A stretch of 64,000 bases of DNA from Sphingobium sp. Its GTDB lineage: Bacteria > Pseudomonadota > Alphaproteobacteria > Sphingomonadales > Sphingomonadaceae. Position numbers and translations under genes: made by a program. Positions 28,912 to 37,682 of this stretch are shown one piece after another (the first letter of the stretch is position 1; the number at the start of each line of letters is the position of its first letter). The notes below the pieces were generated by a model. It was not told where the DNA came from and made no database searches. It was given only the letters and a program-made list of their open reading frames with translations. The stretch covers positions 124,001 to 188,000 of the forward strand of contig SPEL01000003.1 of NCBI GenBank assembly GCA_009360885.1, written 5' to 3'.

Positions 28912-28980
28912 ATGCGACAATTACATCACAGTAAAGACCATGAACACCTCTCTGCCCTCATGCTAATGCTTGAACAGTGA
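28912..28980 (+). CDS. Small reading frame (22 residues) coupled to kdsD
   Basis: Encodes MRQLHHSKDHEHLSALMLML followed by EQ and a TGA stop. Not recognised. It is preceded by AAGGAGGAG with six bases (AAGACC) before the ATG, the strongest ribosome site in the locus, and its TGA overlaps the kdsD ATG as TGATG. This is the arrangement of a leader peptide or of a translational coupling device. The peptide is rich in His and Leu/Met and has no obvious membrane segment. The alternative is that the ribosome site serves a decayed gene start. Whether it is made is unknown. Confidence 0.5.
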   Translation: MRQLHHSKDHEHLSALMLMLEQ

Positions 28981-29984
28981 TGGCCAATATCGTAGACCTT
29001 CGGCGGATGATACAAGCCGCAACGAAAACAGAAATAGATGCTATTGCCTCTGCCCGGAATGTCCTGAGCGCCGAAGCCAAAGCACTGGAAATATTGAGCC
29101 GGTCCATTCCCGCTGATCTGGAATCCGCCGTTAACGTCATATTGGTGGCGACGGGCCGCGTTATCGTTTCAGGCATCGGTAAATCCGGCCACGTAGCCCG
29201 CAAAATTTCCGCAACGCTGGCATCGACCGGAACGCCTTCTTATTTTGTTCACCCCGCAGAGGCCAGCCATGGTGACCTTGGCACCATCACGCAGGAAGAT
29301 GTCTGCCTCTTCCTCTCCAACTCTGGCGAAACGTCAGAATTGGGCGATATATTGGCGTATACGCGGCGGTTCTCCATTCCGCTTATCGCTATATCCAGCC
29401 GCGCCAACAGCACCATCATGCGCAGCGCAGATTATCGCTTGCTGCTCCCCAATGTGCCAGAGGCCTGCCCCAATGGCATGGCCCCCACCACATCCACCAC
29501 GATGATGATGGCATTAGGCGATGCCCTCGCCATTGCGCTGATGGAAGCACGTGGTTTCGCCGCTGAGGACTTTCGTGATTTTCACCCCGGCGGCCAGCTT
29601 GGTGCGCAAATGGCCCGCGCCGGGGAACTGATGCACGGTGGTGACACCCTCCCGCTTGTACGCCCTGATTCTCCGATGAGCGAGGCCTTGCTCACCATGT
29701 CCTCCAAGGGATTTGGTATAGTTATTGTTACCGATGATGATGGTCGTCTTGCAGGCGTGATTACCGACGGTGATTTACGCCGAAACATGCAGGATCTGAT
29801 GAGCCATAAGGCAGGCGAAGTTGCCACCGCCAGCCCCACCGTTATTCAGCCCGATATGCTGGCCGCCAGCGCGCTTGCCCTCATGAACCAGCGCAAGATT
29901 TCGGTTCTGCCAGTGGTGGATATTGCGCTGCGCCCGGTTGGAATCGTGCATATACATGATCTGCTGCGTGCAGGCGTTGCATGA
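28980..29984 (+). CDS. kdsD: Arabinose-5-phosphate isomerase, KpsF/GutQ (KdsD) family
   Basis: 334 residues. Interconverts ribulose-5-phosphate and arabinose-5-phosphate, the first committed step to Kdo. An SIS domain is clear (VSGIGKSGHVARKISATLASTGTPSYFVHPAEASHGDLG, then FLSNSGETSEL) and is followed by a pair of CBS motifs (GIVIVTDDDGRLAGVITDGDLRR and ISVLPVVD...PVGIVHIHDLL). Its start ATG overlaps the TGA of the 22-codon frame, and its stop overlaps kdsB. Because the genes around it are for capsule-type sugars, it could be the KpsF-type copy rather than the housekeeping one. Confidence 0.93.
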   Translation: MANIVDLRRMIQAATKTEIDAIASARNVLSAEAKALEILSRSIPADLESAVNVILVATGRVIVSGIGKSGHVARKISATLASTGTPSYFVHPAEASHGDLGTITQEDVCLFLSNSGETSELGDILAYTRRFSIPLIAISSRANSTIMRSADYRLLLPNVPEACPNGMAPTTSTTMMMALGDALAIALMEARGFAAEDFRDFHPGGQLGAQMARAGELMHGGDTLPLVRPDSPMSEALLTMSSKGFGIVIVTDDDGRLAGVITDGDLRRNMQDLMSHKAGEVATASPTVIQPDMLAASALALMNQRKISVLPVVDIALRPVGIVHIHDLLRAGVA

Positions 29985-30799
29985 CCGACGCGACCACCGC
30001 GCATGTCGCCATCATCATTCCGGCGCGCTATCAATCGACACGCTTTCCGGCAAAACCGCTGGCTCCACTCACTGGTGCAACCGGCATAGCCAAGCCGCTT
30101 ATCCAGCGCAGCCATGAAGGCGCAGCGCAGGTTAAGCGTAATGCATCAATATATATTGCCACCGATGATGACCGCATTGCGGATGTTGCGCGATGCTTCG
30201 GCGCGCAGGTAATCATGACGCCTGCGGAATGCAGAAATGGAACGGAACGCGTTGCCGCTGCCCTTCCCCATTTGCCCGCAGAAACCAACATCATCATCAA
30301 TTTTCAGGGCGACGCTCTGCTCACGCCGCCCGATCTGGTGGAAAAGCTGATCGACCATATGGCGGCGAACCCGGATTGTCCGGTGGCAACTGTCGCGGTG
30401 CGTTGTTCCCCCAGTGCTTATCAGCATCTGGTTACCGATCAGGCCGCCGGGCGTGTAGGCGGCACTACTACCGTTCTGGCCGATGACGGGCGGGCGCTGT
30501 ATTTCTCTAAGCGCGTTTTGCCCCATATCGCGCCGGGAGATGCAAGAGAGGCCAACCCTCCGGTTCTCCTCCATCTGGGGCTTTATGCCTATCGGCGTGA
30601 GGCGCTGTCTGCTTATTCCAGTTGGGATGAAACAGAGCTTGAACGGATTGAAGGGCTGGAACAGCTTCGTTTTCTGGTTCATCATATGCCCGTTCATGTC
30701 TTGCCGGTGGAACCGCCAGAATGGGACGTGATAGAACTTAACAACCCCAGCGATGCCGCCCCGATAGAGGCGATATTGCGCGCCCGCTCCATAGCCTGA
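29981..30799 (+). CDS. kdsB: CMP-Kdo synthetase (3-deoxy-manno-octulosonate cytidylyltransferase)
   Basis: 272 residues. Activates Kdo with CTP to CMP-Kdo, the donor for Kdo transferases. Seen: [20 protein letters not shown] at the N terminus, [30 protein letters not shown], and [12 protein letters not shown]. The family includes KdsB (lipopolysaccharide) and KpsU (capsule); the surrounding genes favour a capsule role. It overlaps kdsD by four bases and is followed 13 bases later by kdsA. Confidence 0.95.
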   Translation: MTDATTAHVAIIIPARYQSTRFPAKPLAPLTGATGIAKPLIQRSHEGAAQVKRNASIYIATDDDRIADVARCFGAQVIMTPAECRNGTERVAAALPHLPAETNIIINFQGDALLTPPDLVEKLIDHMAANPDCPVATVAVRCSPSAYQHLVTDQAAGRVGGTTTVLADDGRALYFSKRVLPHIAPGDAREANPPVLLHLGLYAYRREALSAYSSWDETELERIEGLEQLRFLVHHMPVHVLPVEPPEWDVIELNNPSDAAPIEAILRARSIA

Positions 30800-30812
30800 A
30801 GGCCCTTTTCAT

Positions 30813-31661
30813 ATGCAGTTACTCGGTCAGAAAATCGGCTCAGATTCCCCGCTTTTCTTCATCGCAGGCCCTTGCGTTATCGAAAACGAGGCGCTCGCGC
30901 TCTCCACCGCAGAAACATTGCGCACCATAGCAGATCGTCTGGGCGTGCTTCTGTTCTACAAAAGCAGCTTTGATAAGGCGAACCGCAGCAGCGGCACATC
31001 CTTTCGTGGCCCCGGCATGGATGAGGGGCTGCGCATATTGGAGAAGATACGCACTGAAACCGGCCTCCCCGTCCTCACCGATATTCACACGCCAGAACAG
31101 GCTCGCGCCGCAGCAGACGCCGTTGACATGCTACAAACGCCTGCTTTTCTCGCGCGCCAGACGGATTTGATTGAGGCCGCCGCTGCAACAGGCAAGCCGG
31201 TCAACATCAAAAAGGCGCAGTTCATGGCCCCGGCGGACATGCAACAGGTCGTCGCCAAGGCGCAAGCCGCCGCCCGTAATGCGGGCGTTAATGACGATGG
31301 CATCACCCTGTGCGAACGCGGCAGCAGCTTTGGCTATAATAATCTCGTTGTAGACATGCGCAGCCTTGCCATCATGGCCGATACGGGCCGCCCGGTGGTA
31401 TTTGACGCGACGCACAGCGTACAGCGCCCCGGCGGGCTGGGGGACCGTTCCGGCGGAGACCGCCAGTTCGTGCCATTACTTGCGCGCGCAGCCGTGGCGG
31501 CAGGAATATCAGGCCTGTTCATGGAAACCCACCCGGACCCGGACAACGCCCTTTCCGATGGCCCCAATGCTTGGCCCATCGACAAAGCCGAGGCATTGAT
31601 GCGGGATCTTATCGCCCTGCACCAAGTGCGCCAGAACAGCGCACTTAACGAGCATGGCTGA
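30813..31661 (+). CDS. kdsA: 3-deoxy-8-phosphooctulonate synthase (Kdo-8-phosphate synthase)
   Basis: 282 residues. Condenses phosphoenolpyruvate and arabinose-5-phosphate to Kdo-8-phosphate. Seen: [52 protein letters not shown], and [10 protein letters not shown]. The [20 protein letters not shown] segment is typical of the family. With kdsD and kdsB it makes CMP-Kdo; a Kdo-8-phosphate phosphatase (kdsC) was not found in this window. Its end overlaps the start of the KpsC-like gene by eight bases (ATGGCTGA). Confidence 0.97.
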   Translation: MQLLGQKIGSDSPLFFIAGPCVIENEALALSTAETLRTIADRLGVLLFYKSSFDKANRSSGTSFRGPGMDEGLRILEKIRTETGLPVLTDIHTPEQARAAADAVDMLQTPAFLARQTDLIEAAAATGKPVNIKKAQFMAPADMQQVVAKAQAAARNAGVNDDGITLCERGSSFGYNNLVVDMRSLAIMADTGRPVVFDATHSVQRPGGLGDRSGGDRQFVPLLARAAVAAGISGLFMETHPDPDNALSDGPNAWPIDKAEALMRDLIALHQVRQNSALNEHG

Positions 31662-32787
31662 CACATCCACGCAGCCCACCCCTCGCCCAAAGCGCCTGAT
31701 CTGCGTTGGTTTTCGGCGGTGGCGGCAGGCCAATCTCGCGCCCATATTGCACGAACAGGCCGGTGAGCTGATCTTCGCGCCCGATGCGCAAGCGGTTGTA
31801 AAATTGCGGCCTGGCCCTGATGACGCCATCGCCTATTGGGGTGTTACACCGCCCGAAGGCATCGCCCAAATCGCGCACTCCACCGGGGCGGCGTCTATTC
31901 GCATAGAGGACGGCTTTGTTCGCTCTGTCGGCCTTGGATCAGACCTTATCCCGCCCCTTTCCCTCGTGCTGGACCGCAGCGGCATTTATTTCGACCCGCG
32001 CACTCCATCTGACCTTGAAACCATATTGGCGACAGTAAATTTCACGGCAGAAGAAATTGCCCGCGCCCGCAAAATCCGGTCGTTCATTACTCGGCACGGC
32101 ATTACCAAATATAATATGGAGCCGCGCACCCCGGCCCATTGGCCAACGAACGGACGACGTGTCTTGCTGGTGACAGGACAGGTGGAGGATGACGCCTCCA
32201 TCCGCTTTGGGTGTAAGACCGTTTCAACAAATATAGGGCTGCTACAGGCCGCGCGGCAAACCTGTCCCGATGGATATATCGTCTATAAACCGCATCCCGA
32301 TGTAATGTCTGGCAACCGCCGCGGTAAAATGGCGCTGGCGGCGGCGCGGTCCATTGCCGATCATATCGAAACTGATCTCAGCGTTATTAGCTGCATTGAT
32401 GCCAGTGATGAAGTGCATGTGATGACCTCCCTCGCTGGCTTTGATGCGCTGTTGCGCGGTAAACAGGTCGTCACTTATGGCCAGCCCTTTTTCGCGGGCT
32501 GGGGCCTGACGCATGATCGGGAACAAGAAGGCGCAGCATTGGCCCGGCGGCAACGCACCCTCACGCTGGATGAGCTGGTCGCAGGCGCATTACTGCATTA
32601 CCCGATTTATTGGGACGAAAACAGCCGTGCGCCATCGACATGCGAGGCTGTGCTGGATGAATTGCTGCGCACCCGCACCGTGCTGGAGCAATCAGGTGAT
32701 CTGGAAAAACTACGCAGTGGCTGGTGGCGACGGCTGGGCCGCAAAGCAAAAGTAATAGCGCGGGCTTTCCTCAGCCATCGGGGCTAA
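31654..32787 (+). CDS. KpsC-like capsule beta-Kdo glycosyltransferase, single module
   Basis: 377 residues related to the capsule-synthesis domain of KpsC/KpsS proteins, which in E. coli and Neisseria build a poly-Kdo linker on lyso-phosphatidylglycerol at the inner face of the inner membrane. Seen: [57 protein letters not shown] and [34 protein letters not shown]. The classical KpsC has two such modules in tandem and is about twice as long; only one is here. Placement directly after kdsD-kdsB-kdsA supports CMP-Kdo as donor. Its last 17 bases overlap the end of the convergent glycosyltransferase gene. Confidence 0.82.
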   Translation: MADTSTQPTPRPKRLICVGFRRWRQANLAPILHEQAGELIFAPDAQAVVKLRPGPDDAIAYWGVTPPEGIAQIAHSTGAASIRIEDGFVRSVGLGSDLIPPLSLVLDRSGIYFDPRTPSDLETILATVNFTAEEIARARKIRSFITRHGITKYNMEPRTPAHWPTNGRRVLLVTGQVEDDASIRFGCKTVSTNIGLLQAARQTCPDGYIVYKPHPDVMSGNRRGKMALAAARSIADHIETDLSVISCIDASDEVHVMTSLAGFDALLRGKQVVTYGQPFFAGWGLTHDREQEGAALARRQRTLTLDELVAGALLHYPIYWDENSRAPSTCEAVLDELLRTRTVLEQSGDLEKLRSGWWRRLGRKAKVIARAFLSHRG

Positions 32788-33943
32788 GGCGCGCTAACCA
32801 CTGCCGGACCATTATAAAATGCTCATCCCATGATGGCGGCGCAAAGGCCTTCATCCGTTCCATTTGGTCCGCCCGCCGCAGACTATCTTCTCGCGCATAG
32901 TCCTGCACAACGGCAAGCCAGCCAGACAAATCATCGGGATCAATATAGTCAGGGATCAGGCCCGCAGTTTCCTGAAACACAGCCAGATTACTGGCGATCA
33001 CCGGCGTACCAGCCCCCAGTGCCTCAATGAGCGGAAGCCCCTGCCCCTCAACAAAGCTGGGGAAAAGCAATGCCCGTGCGTTGCATAGCCATGCCTGCAA
33101 TGCCCCATCGCTGCACCGGCCAAGCTCCATGACATAAGGGCTTAGTTGCTTATCATTATCCAGCACATCAAATATCGGCCCGGCGGACCAGCCACGCTGG
33201 CCAATGATGACGAGTTTTGGGATAGGCTCCGCCTGATTACGGGTTAATTCCCGCCATATCTCCAGCATCAAGGCATGATTTTTACGCCCCTCAATCGTTC
33301 CCAGAACCACAAAATAAGGCTCTTGTATCGGAGAAGTGGGCGCAACCCGACGAATGAAAGGCTCAACCCCTAATGGCGCGCAAAGCTCTGGCGGAACAGC
33401 AAGGCTATGATCCTGCGCGAACAATCGCAATTGCGTCAGGCTGTCCTCGCTATTGCCAATCACCCCTGCCCCACGCAGCAGCACCGTGCGCATCCGGGCT
33501 TCATGACGCTCAGGCTCTCCCTCCCGCGCATATTGGGGGTGCGTGATGGGAATGAGATCATGCACATAATATATGGCTCGCACTCCGGTGCGCGCCACCC
33601 AATGCCCATGCCCCGGCTGGTTAAGGCCCGTATGGCCGATGTTCAGATAAAGAGCGCCTTTTAATAGCGTTCTCGCCGGGCCTCGCTCTGTCAACAGGCG
33701 CGGTATCAGGCGCAGCAATTCACCCCTGATATTTGGCGGGCTACGCAGCAACAGGTCAAACAAATCCTCAGATGCCCGCTTACCAAGCACATAGGTGAAC
33801 CCACCCCGCTGCACAACGGCGAAGGCTTCATCACGGTAGTGTTGCACATAAGCAAGGCAGGCCCGGTCGATACCAGTGGGCAATTGTCGGCGCCATGCAC
33901 GCCACAGCAAACGGCTGACATCAAGGAGAATATCGTTCATCAT
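32771..33943 (-). CDS. Glycosyltransferase family 4-like (GT-B fold)
   Basis: 390 residues. The C-terminal half carries the GT4 pattern: PYFVVLGTIEGRKNHALMLEIW, LVIIGQRGWSAGP, and LLFPSFVEGQGLPLIEALGAGTPVIASNLAVFQE. The N terminus (DVSRLLWRAWRRQLPTGIDRACLAYVQHY) resembles acceptor domains of surface-polysaccharide mannosyl- or rhamnosyltransferases. Donor and acceptor are not predictable. It is convergent with, and overlaps by 17 bases, the KpsC-like gene, so it belongs to the polysaccharide locus by position but is transcribed separately. Confidence 0.85.
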   Translation of the reverse strand: MMNDILLDVSRLLWRAWRRQLPTGIDRACLAYVQHYRDEAFAVVQRGGFTYVLGKRASEDLFDLLLRSPPNIRGELLRLIPRLLTERGPARTLLKGALYLNIGHTGLNQPGHGHWVARTGVRAIYYVHDLIPITHPQYAREGEPERHEARMRTVLLRGAGVIGNSEDSLTQLRLFAQDHSLAVPPELCAPLGVEPFIRRVAPTSPIQEPYFVVLGTIEGRKNHALMLEIWRELTRNQAEPIPKLVIIGQRGWSAGPIFDVLDNDKQLSPYVMELGRCSDGALQAWLCNARALLFPSFVEGQGLPLIEALGAGTPVIASNLAVFQETAGLIPDYIDPDDLSGWLAVVQDYAREDSLRRADQMERMKAFAPPSWDEHFIMVRQWLARLSPDG

Positions 33944-34302
33944 CGCCCGCCAATTATCGCATAATGACGGAAAGCGCCATCATTTGCGGCACAAGCGAAT
34001 ATGAAATAACGATTTGCAAGGGCACGGGTGGTATCAGGCACCGAACATTACTCAGGCCTTACCCCCTCGTCTCTACTCGGCGGATATTGAGCTAGTATCC
34101 GCGCTATCTAAGAAACCCAAAACCAGTTCCATTCATCCCGCCTCGATAATCTGCCATTACAGATAATGCATGTTGTGCATGGTCCTTATCAATTACAATC
34201 AGAATGGCAGGGCTTGTAAATACAGCCTTCCCTCGTCACAATCCAAATAATAACAGCCATTATTCAAATGAATAATAGGTTTTATCAGACCATTTCATGA
34301 AG
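33944..34302. other. AT-rich non-coding spacer between the polysaccharide locus and the thioether island
   Basis: No credible reading frame or RNA gene was found here. It holds the divergent upstream regions of the glycosyltransferase (minus) and the C-S lyase (plus). The right part is visibly richer in A and T than the flanking housekeeping DNA, which marks the left edge of the suspected accessory island. Confidence 0.4.
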
Positions 34303-34339
34303 CCTCCTCTCTTCATTCCAGTTGAAGACAACAAGGAGG
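34303..34339 (+). promoter_or_regulatory. Leader stem-loop pairing CCTCCT with AGGAGG upstream of the C-S lyase gene
   Basis: CCTCCT (34303-34308) is complementary to AGGAGG (34334-34339), and CTTCA (34311-34315) to TGAAG (34323-34327), giving a two-part stem with a small internal loop. It masks a perfect Shine-Dalgarno-like sequence that lies 22 bases before the likely start, too far to serve it directly. Possible roles are an attenuator-like leader or a standby ribosome site. Confidence 0.4.
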
Positions 34340-34361
34340 TGGTAGCAATTAAGGAATGCAT

Positions 34362-35540
34362 GTGAATTTCACGGAGTTGACAGATCACATCACGCTGGAT
34401 TCTCTGAGAAGTTCCGGCGCAACAAAATGGGTAGCAGGCGATAATATAATTGGTGCCTTCGTCGCAGAAATGGATTTCGGCATTGCCCCCCCCATCACAC
34501 AGGCGCTTCATAAGGCCGTCGATCAGGGCCTGTTCGGCTATATGCCAGCCAGCTTTATAACTGATTTGCAGCGCGCGACGGCAACTATGCTTCATAGCCG
34601 CTACGGGTGGCAGGTTAACATGAGCGATGTCCGCCCCCTGCCAGATGTCATAAAGGCGCTGGAACTGGCGATCCGCCACAATTCACGCCCCGGCTCAAAG
34701 ATCATCGTACCCACGCCTTCTTATATGCCCTTTCTCATCATCCCACCCATGGCTGGGCGAGATGTCATCGAAGTACCTATGCGATTTCACGAAGGCCTCT
34801 ACCGATTTGATTTTGATGAATTGCAACGGGCATTTGATGATGGCGGTCACATGCTCATCCTGTGCAACCCGTACAACCCCGGTGGGCGCGTCTATGATCG
34901 GGAAGAGCTTGAAGCCCTGAGTGAACTTGTAGACCGCAATGGCGGGCGAGTTTTTTCAGATGAAATATGGGCACCTCTGGTTTATTCTGGCCGCTCTCAC
35001 ATCCCTTACGCATCGGTAAATTCGATAACCGCAGGGCATACAATCACCGCATTATCCGCTTCCAAAGCATGGAACTTGCCCGGCCTTAAATGCGCACAAA
35101 TCGTGACCAGCAACGATGCCGATCGTGAAATATGGGACAAAATTGGTTTTTTCGCGGCCCATGGTGCCAGCAATCTTGGTATAATCGCCAGCGTTGCTGC
35201 TTATGAAAGCGGGTTTGAATGGCTGGCAGATACCCTTGCCTATCTTGATCGTAATCGACAGGCCCTATCAGCATTAACGGCTGAATTCCTTCCTGATGTA
35301 CGCTATCAACAACCAGAAGGCACTTATGTCGGCTGGCTCGATTTTCGCGATACAGCCATTGCTGACAAACCAGCCGCTTTTTTCAAAGAGCACGCCAGCG
35401 TGCATCTAACTGAAGGCCTTAGCTGCGGCGCTGGTTTTCAAGGATTTGCCCGATTCATATTCGCAACCCCACTCCCTATTATGGAAGAAGCAATACAGCG
35501 TATGGGTAAAGCCATGGCGTCCCTACCTCGGCAAGCCTGA
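34362..35540 (+). CDS. MalY/PatB-type PLP-dependent C-S lyase (cystathionine beta-lyase family aminotransferase fold)
   Basis: About 392 residues of a fold-type I PLP enzyme. The family pattern is clear: KWVAGDNIIGAFVAEMDFGIAPPI near the start, PGSKIIVPTPSYMPFL, LILCNPYNPGGRVYDREEL, VFSDEIWAPLVYSG, and the PLP-lysine motif TALSASKAWNLPGLKCAQ. MalY/PatB enzymes cleave C-S bonds of cystathionine, cystine or cysteine S-conjugates to pyruvate, ammonia and a thiol. I prefer the GTG at 34362 (family-like MNFTELTD) because AAGGA lies six bases upstream; an ATG at 34356 directly abuts it. It may work with the neighbouring glutathione transferase and sulfurtransferase. Convergent with the LysR gene, 17 bases apart. 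Confidence 0.87.
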   Translation: MNFTELTDHITLDSLRSSGATKWVAGDNIIGAFVAEMDFGIAPPITQALHKAVDQGLFGYMPASFITDLQRATATMLHSRYGWQVNMSDVRPLPDVIKALELAIRHNSRPGSKIIVPTPSYMPFLIIPPMAGRDVIEVPMRFHEGLYRFDFDELQRAFDDGGHMLILCNPYNPGGRVYDREELEALSELVDRNGGRVFSDEIWAPLVYSGRSHIPYASVNSITAGHTITALSASKAWNLPGLKCAQIVTSNDADREIWDKIGFFAAHGASNLGIIASVAAYESGFEWLADTLAYLDRNRQALSALTAEFLPDVRYQQPEGTYVGWLDFRDTAIADKPAAFFKEHASVHLTEGLSCGAGFQGFARFIFATPLPIMEEAIQRMGKAMASLPRQA

Positions 35541-35557
35541 TCTATACGGAAATTGCT

Positions 35558-36493
35558 CTAATATAGTTCAGATTCATGGTCTCGCAAAAGGGTGTATACA
35601 GCCTGCCTGATCCACAAAATGAACGGATCTTTAGTAAATCGTCTATGCCAATATTGATTCACTGCAACACGAGGCATATCGAATTCTGGTTTCAGAATAT
35701 TGATATTGGCATTTCTCTGAAAATATCTCGCCAATGATATAGGTATTGATGCACATAATTTATCATCACTTTCCACGATGATTGGTACAAATAAAATATA
35801 TGGCGTTTCTACCTTTACTTTTCTTTCCAACCCCCTCTTCATAAATAAATCAGATATGAAAGACATTGACTTAGATTTTGTCCTCGAATGAATTTTGACA
35901 TGCTCCAGTTCAGCATATTGGTCAAAATTTATCGTGTCGCGCAATGGATTATCATTTGATGTTATAACAACAAGGCGATCTTCATACAGTTTCTGGCATA
36001 GAATTTCTGATGATGTCGTTTCCATCGTACCAATATATAAATCCAGCTTACCATTTTCTAATAGCTCAACCGCATCCTCGGCCTCTGTCGAGCGGGAAAT
36101 AATCTGAATATCCGCCTGATATTGCCTCACATACTTCACCAGCAACGGCAAGATACGCATATCTCCCACATCACCCAGCGATAATATCAGAGGACGATCA
36201 GACTTTTCGGGGTCGAAAGATGGGGAGGGCAACAAAACGCTGCGGGTCAGCCGCATGATGTCAAAAATAGCGTCGGAAAGCTCCGCGGCCTTCGGTGTTG
36301 GCACCATGCGATCACGAGACCGAATGAACAGCGGGTCTTCAAACTGGCTTCTAAGACGCTTCAGCGCATGGCTGACGGCGCTTTGCGACATGTTCAGATC
36401 ATCTGCTGCTCTGGAAATATTCTCACTGCGCAAAATCGCCTCAAGAATGACAATCAGATTAAGATCAATATCTCTGAGCTTATCTTTCGTCAC
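35558..36493 (-). CDS. LysR-type transcriptional regulator (NodD/SyrM-like branch)
   Basis: About 311 residues. The N-terminal helix-turn-helix is clear: RDIDLNLIVILEAILRSENISRAADDLNMSQSAVSHALKRLR, then LFIRSRDRMVPTPKA. The C-terminal effector-binding domain follows (LILSLGDVGDMRILPLLVKYVRQY). I prefer the GTG at 36493, seven bases after AAGGG, over the ATG at 36508. The gene is markedly AT-rich relative to the core genes, consistent with transfer. It probably controls the C-S lyase or the transferase/transporter genes; the inducer is unknown. Confidence 0.88.
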   Translation of the reverse strand: MTKDKLRDIDLNLIVILEAILRSENISRAADDLNMSQSAVSHALKRLRSQFEDPLFIRSRDRMVPTPKAAELSDAIFDIMRLTRSVLLPSPSFDPEKSDRPLILSLGDVGDMRILPLLVKYVRQYQADIQIISRSTEAEDAVELLENGKLDLYIGTMETTSSEILCQKLYEDRLVVITSNDNPLRDTINFDQYAELEHVKIHSRTKSKSMSFISDLFMKRGLERKVKVETPYILFVPIIVESDDKLCASIPISLARYFQRNANINILKPEFDMPRVAVNQYWHRRFTKDPFILWIRQAVYTLLRDHESELY

Positions 36494-36871
36494 CTTATGG
36501 CCCTTCATTAATCATCGCAGAATGAGAAACTCGTCTTCTTTTTGGAACTGCTTTATAAAAGGAAGAGGCGCAATTAATCTTATCTATATAGGGTAAAATA
36601 GAAATCTCGGCTCTGGCAGAAACAGAGTTTGGAAAGGCGTCGGCAAAAACAAAGAAGGGGGCATATTGGCGTGACGGATTTGAAATACGCCTCATTACAA
36701 AGGTCAAGCACCGAGCCTAGTTCAAATTCATAAACCGCACTAAAATCATGATGTTGCTAATGCCCCTTATGAAACTAAAGGTCTTTCTACGCCCTCGTTA
36801 ATGGCGCAAACCTCAAATCCGGGTCACTAGCCCCAGCCCCCTTCCCATCATTTTATGCCATGCTGAGGCAT
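36494..36871. other. Non-coding spacer between the LysR and LigE-like genes
   Basis: Nothing recognisable as a gene was seen. Short open frames here lack ribosome sites and have no family resemblance. It contains the LysR upstream region and the 3' region of the LigE-like transferase gene, both on the minus strand. Confidence 0.35.
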
Positions 36872-37636
36872 TCAGCCCTGAGCATCCCCTGTCGTCGGCA
36901 TTTTCAGGCCAAATAGCGGGTTAAGCCCCGGATGGCGACCAAGGCCATCAAACAGATCAAAACCACGTTCAATCCAATCCCGCAGCGGTTCATCATCAGG
37001 GAGAGGAGGTGTACGAGCAACCGATGCTGCCCACAGAAAGACTGAAAGCGCCGCATAATCAGCAAAATCCGGTGCTTCCCCACCTAACCATGGGGTTTCG
37101 CGCAATATCTCTCGCAAAGGCTCCAGCATTGGTATGACGAGTGGCAGACGTTCCTCACGCCCGGCCTGCACTTCCTCCAATGTCTTACCGCCCAGAAAGT
37201 CCTGCTCACGGCTTTTGCGCACATAGGCGCGGTCCTCAGGCAGGCAACGATCATGATAATCCAGAATATAACAGCTAAACCACGGCTTGATCGCGGTTGC
37301 CCACAACCAGTTATCCAGAAAGCGCACATAATTGCGATGGTCGGGGTTCCTGAACAACAAGGGCCTGTCGGGATAGGCTTTGTCGAGATAATCCGCGACG
37401 ATGAATTCGCCGCTCCTCAAGCTTTCAAAAACCCACTCATCCCCATCCCGGATGCCGGGGTGAAAGTCCGTCCGCCCACCAGTGCGCGCCGAAAGCGATG
37501 TGAATCCGCCCGGCACGATATCAATATTAAGCCCCTTATGGGCGATGGCATATTTCTGCGCCCATGAGAAAGGGCTGATCGTGCATCCTGCTTCCAGTTG
37601 CAGGTCATAAACCGTAATTGCATGTGTGCCTGTCAT
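36872..37636 (-). CDS. LigE-like glutathione S-transferase (beta-etherase family)
   Basis: 254 residues. The N terminus (ITVYDLQLEAGCTISPFSWAQKYAIAHKG, then DIVPGGFTSLSARTGG) resembles the sphingomonad beta-aryl etherase LigE/LigP branch as I remember it; LigE uses glutathione to cleave beta-O-4 ethers of lignin dimers and has a Ser near this position. The C-terminal helical domain reads PWLGGEAPDFADYAALSVFLWAASVARTPPL. No other beta-etherase pathway genes (ligD, ligF, ligG) are in the window, so the substrate may differ. It lies 46 bases after the sulfurtransferase gene on the same strand and is probably co-transcribed. Confidence 0.68.
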   Translation of the reverse strand: MTGTHAITVYDLQLEAGCTISPFSWAQKYAIAHKGLNIDIVPGGFTSLSARTGGRTDFHPGIRDGDEWVFESLRSGEFIVADYLDKAYPDRPLLFRNPDHRNYVRFLDNWLWATAIKPWFSCYILDYHDRCLPEDRAYVRKSREQDFLGGKTLEEVQAGREERLPLVIPMLEPLREILRETPWLGGEAPDFADYAALSVFLWAASVARTPPLPDDEPLRDWIERGFDLFDGLGRHPGLNPLFGLKMPTTGDAQG

Positions 37637-37682
37637 ATAGGGTCCTTCATCTGCCTGTTTCGGTCATTTATTCTTGTGCGGA

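Noticed and set aside
36495..36707. 70-codon minus-strand frame upstream of the LysR gene
   Set aside because: Overlaps the LysR start, lacks a ribosome site and shows no family resemblance; treated as spacer.
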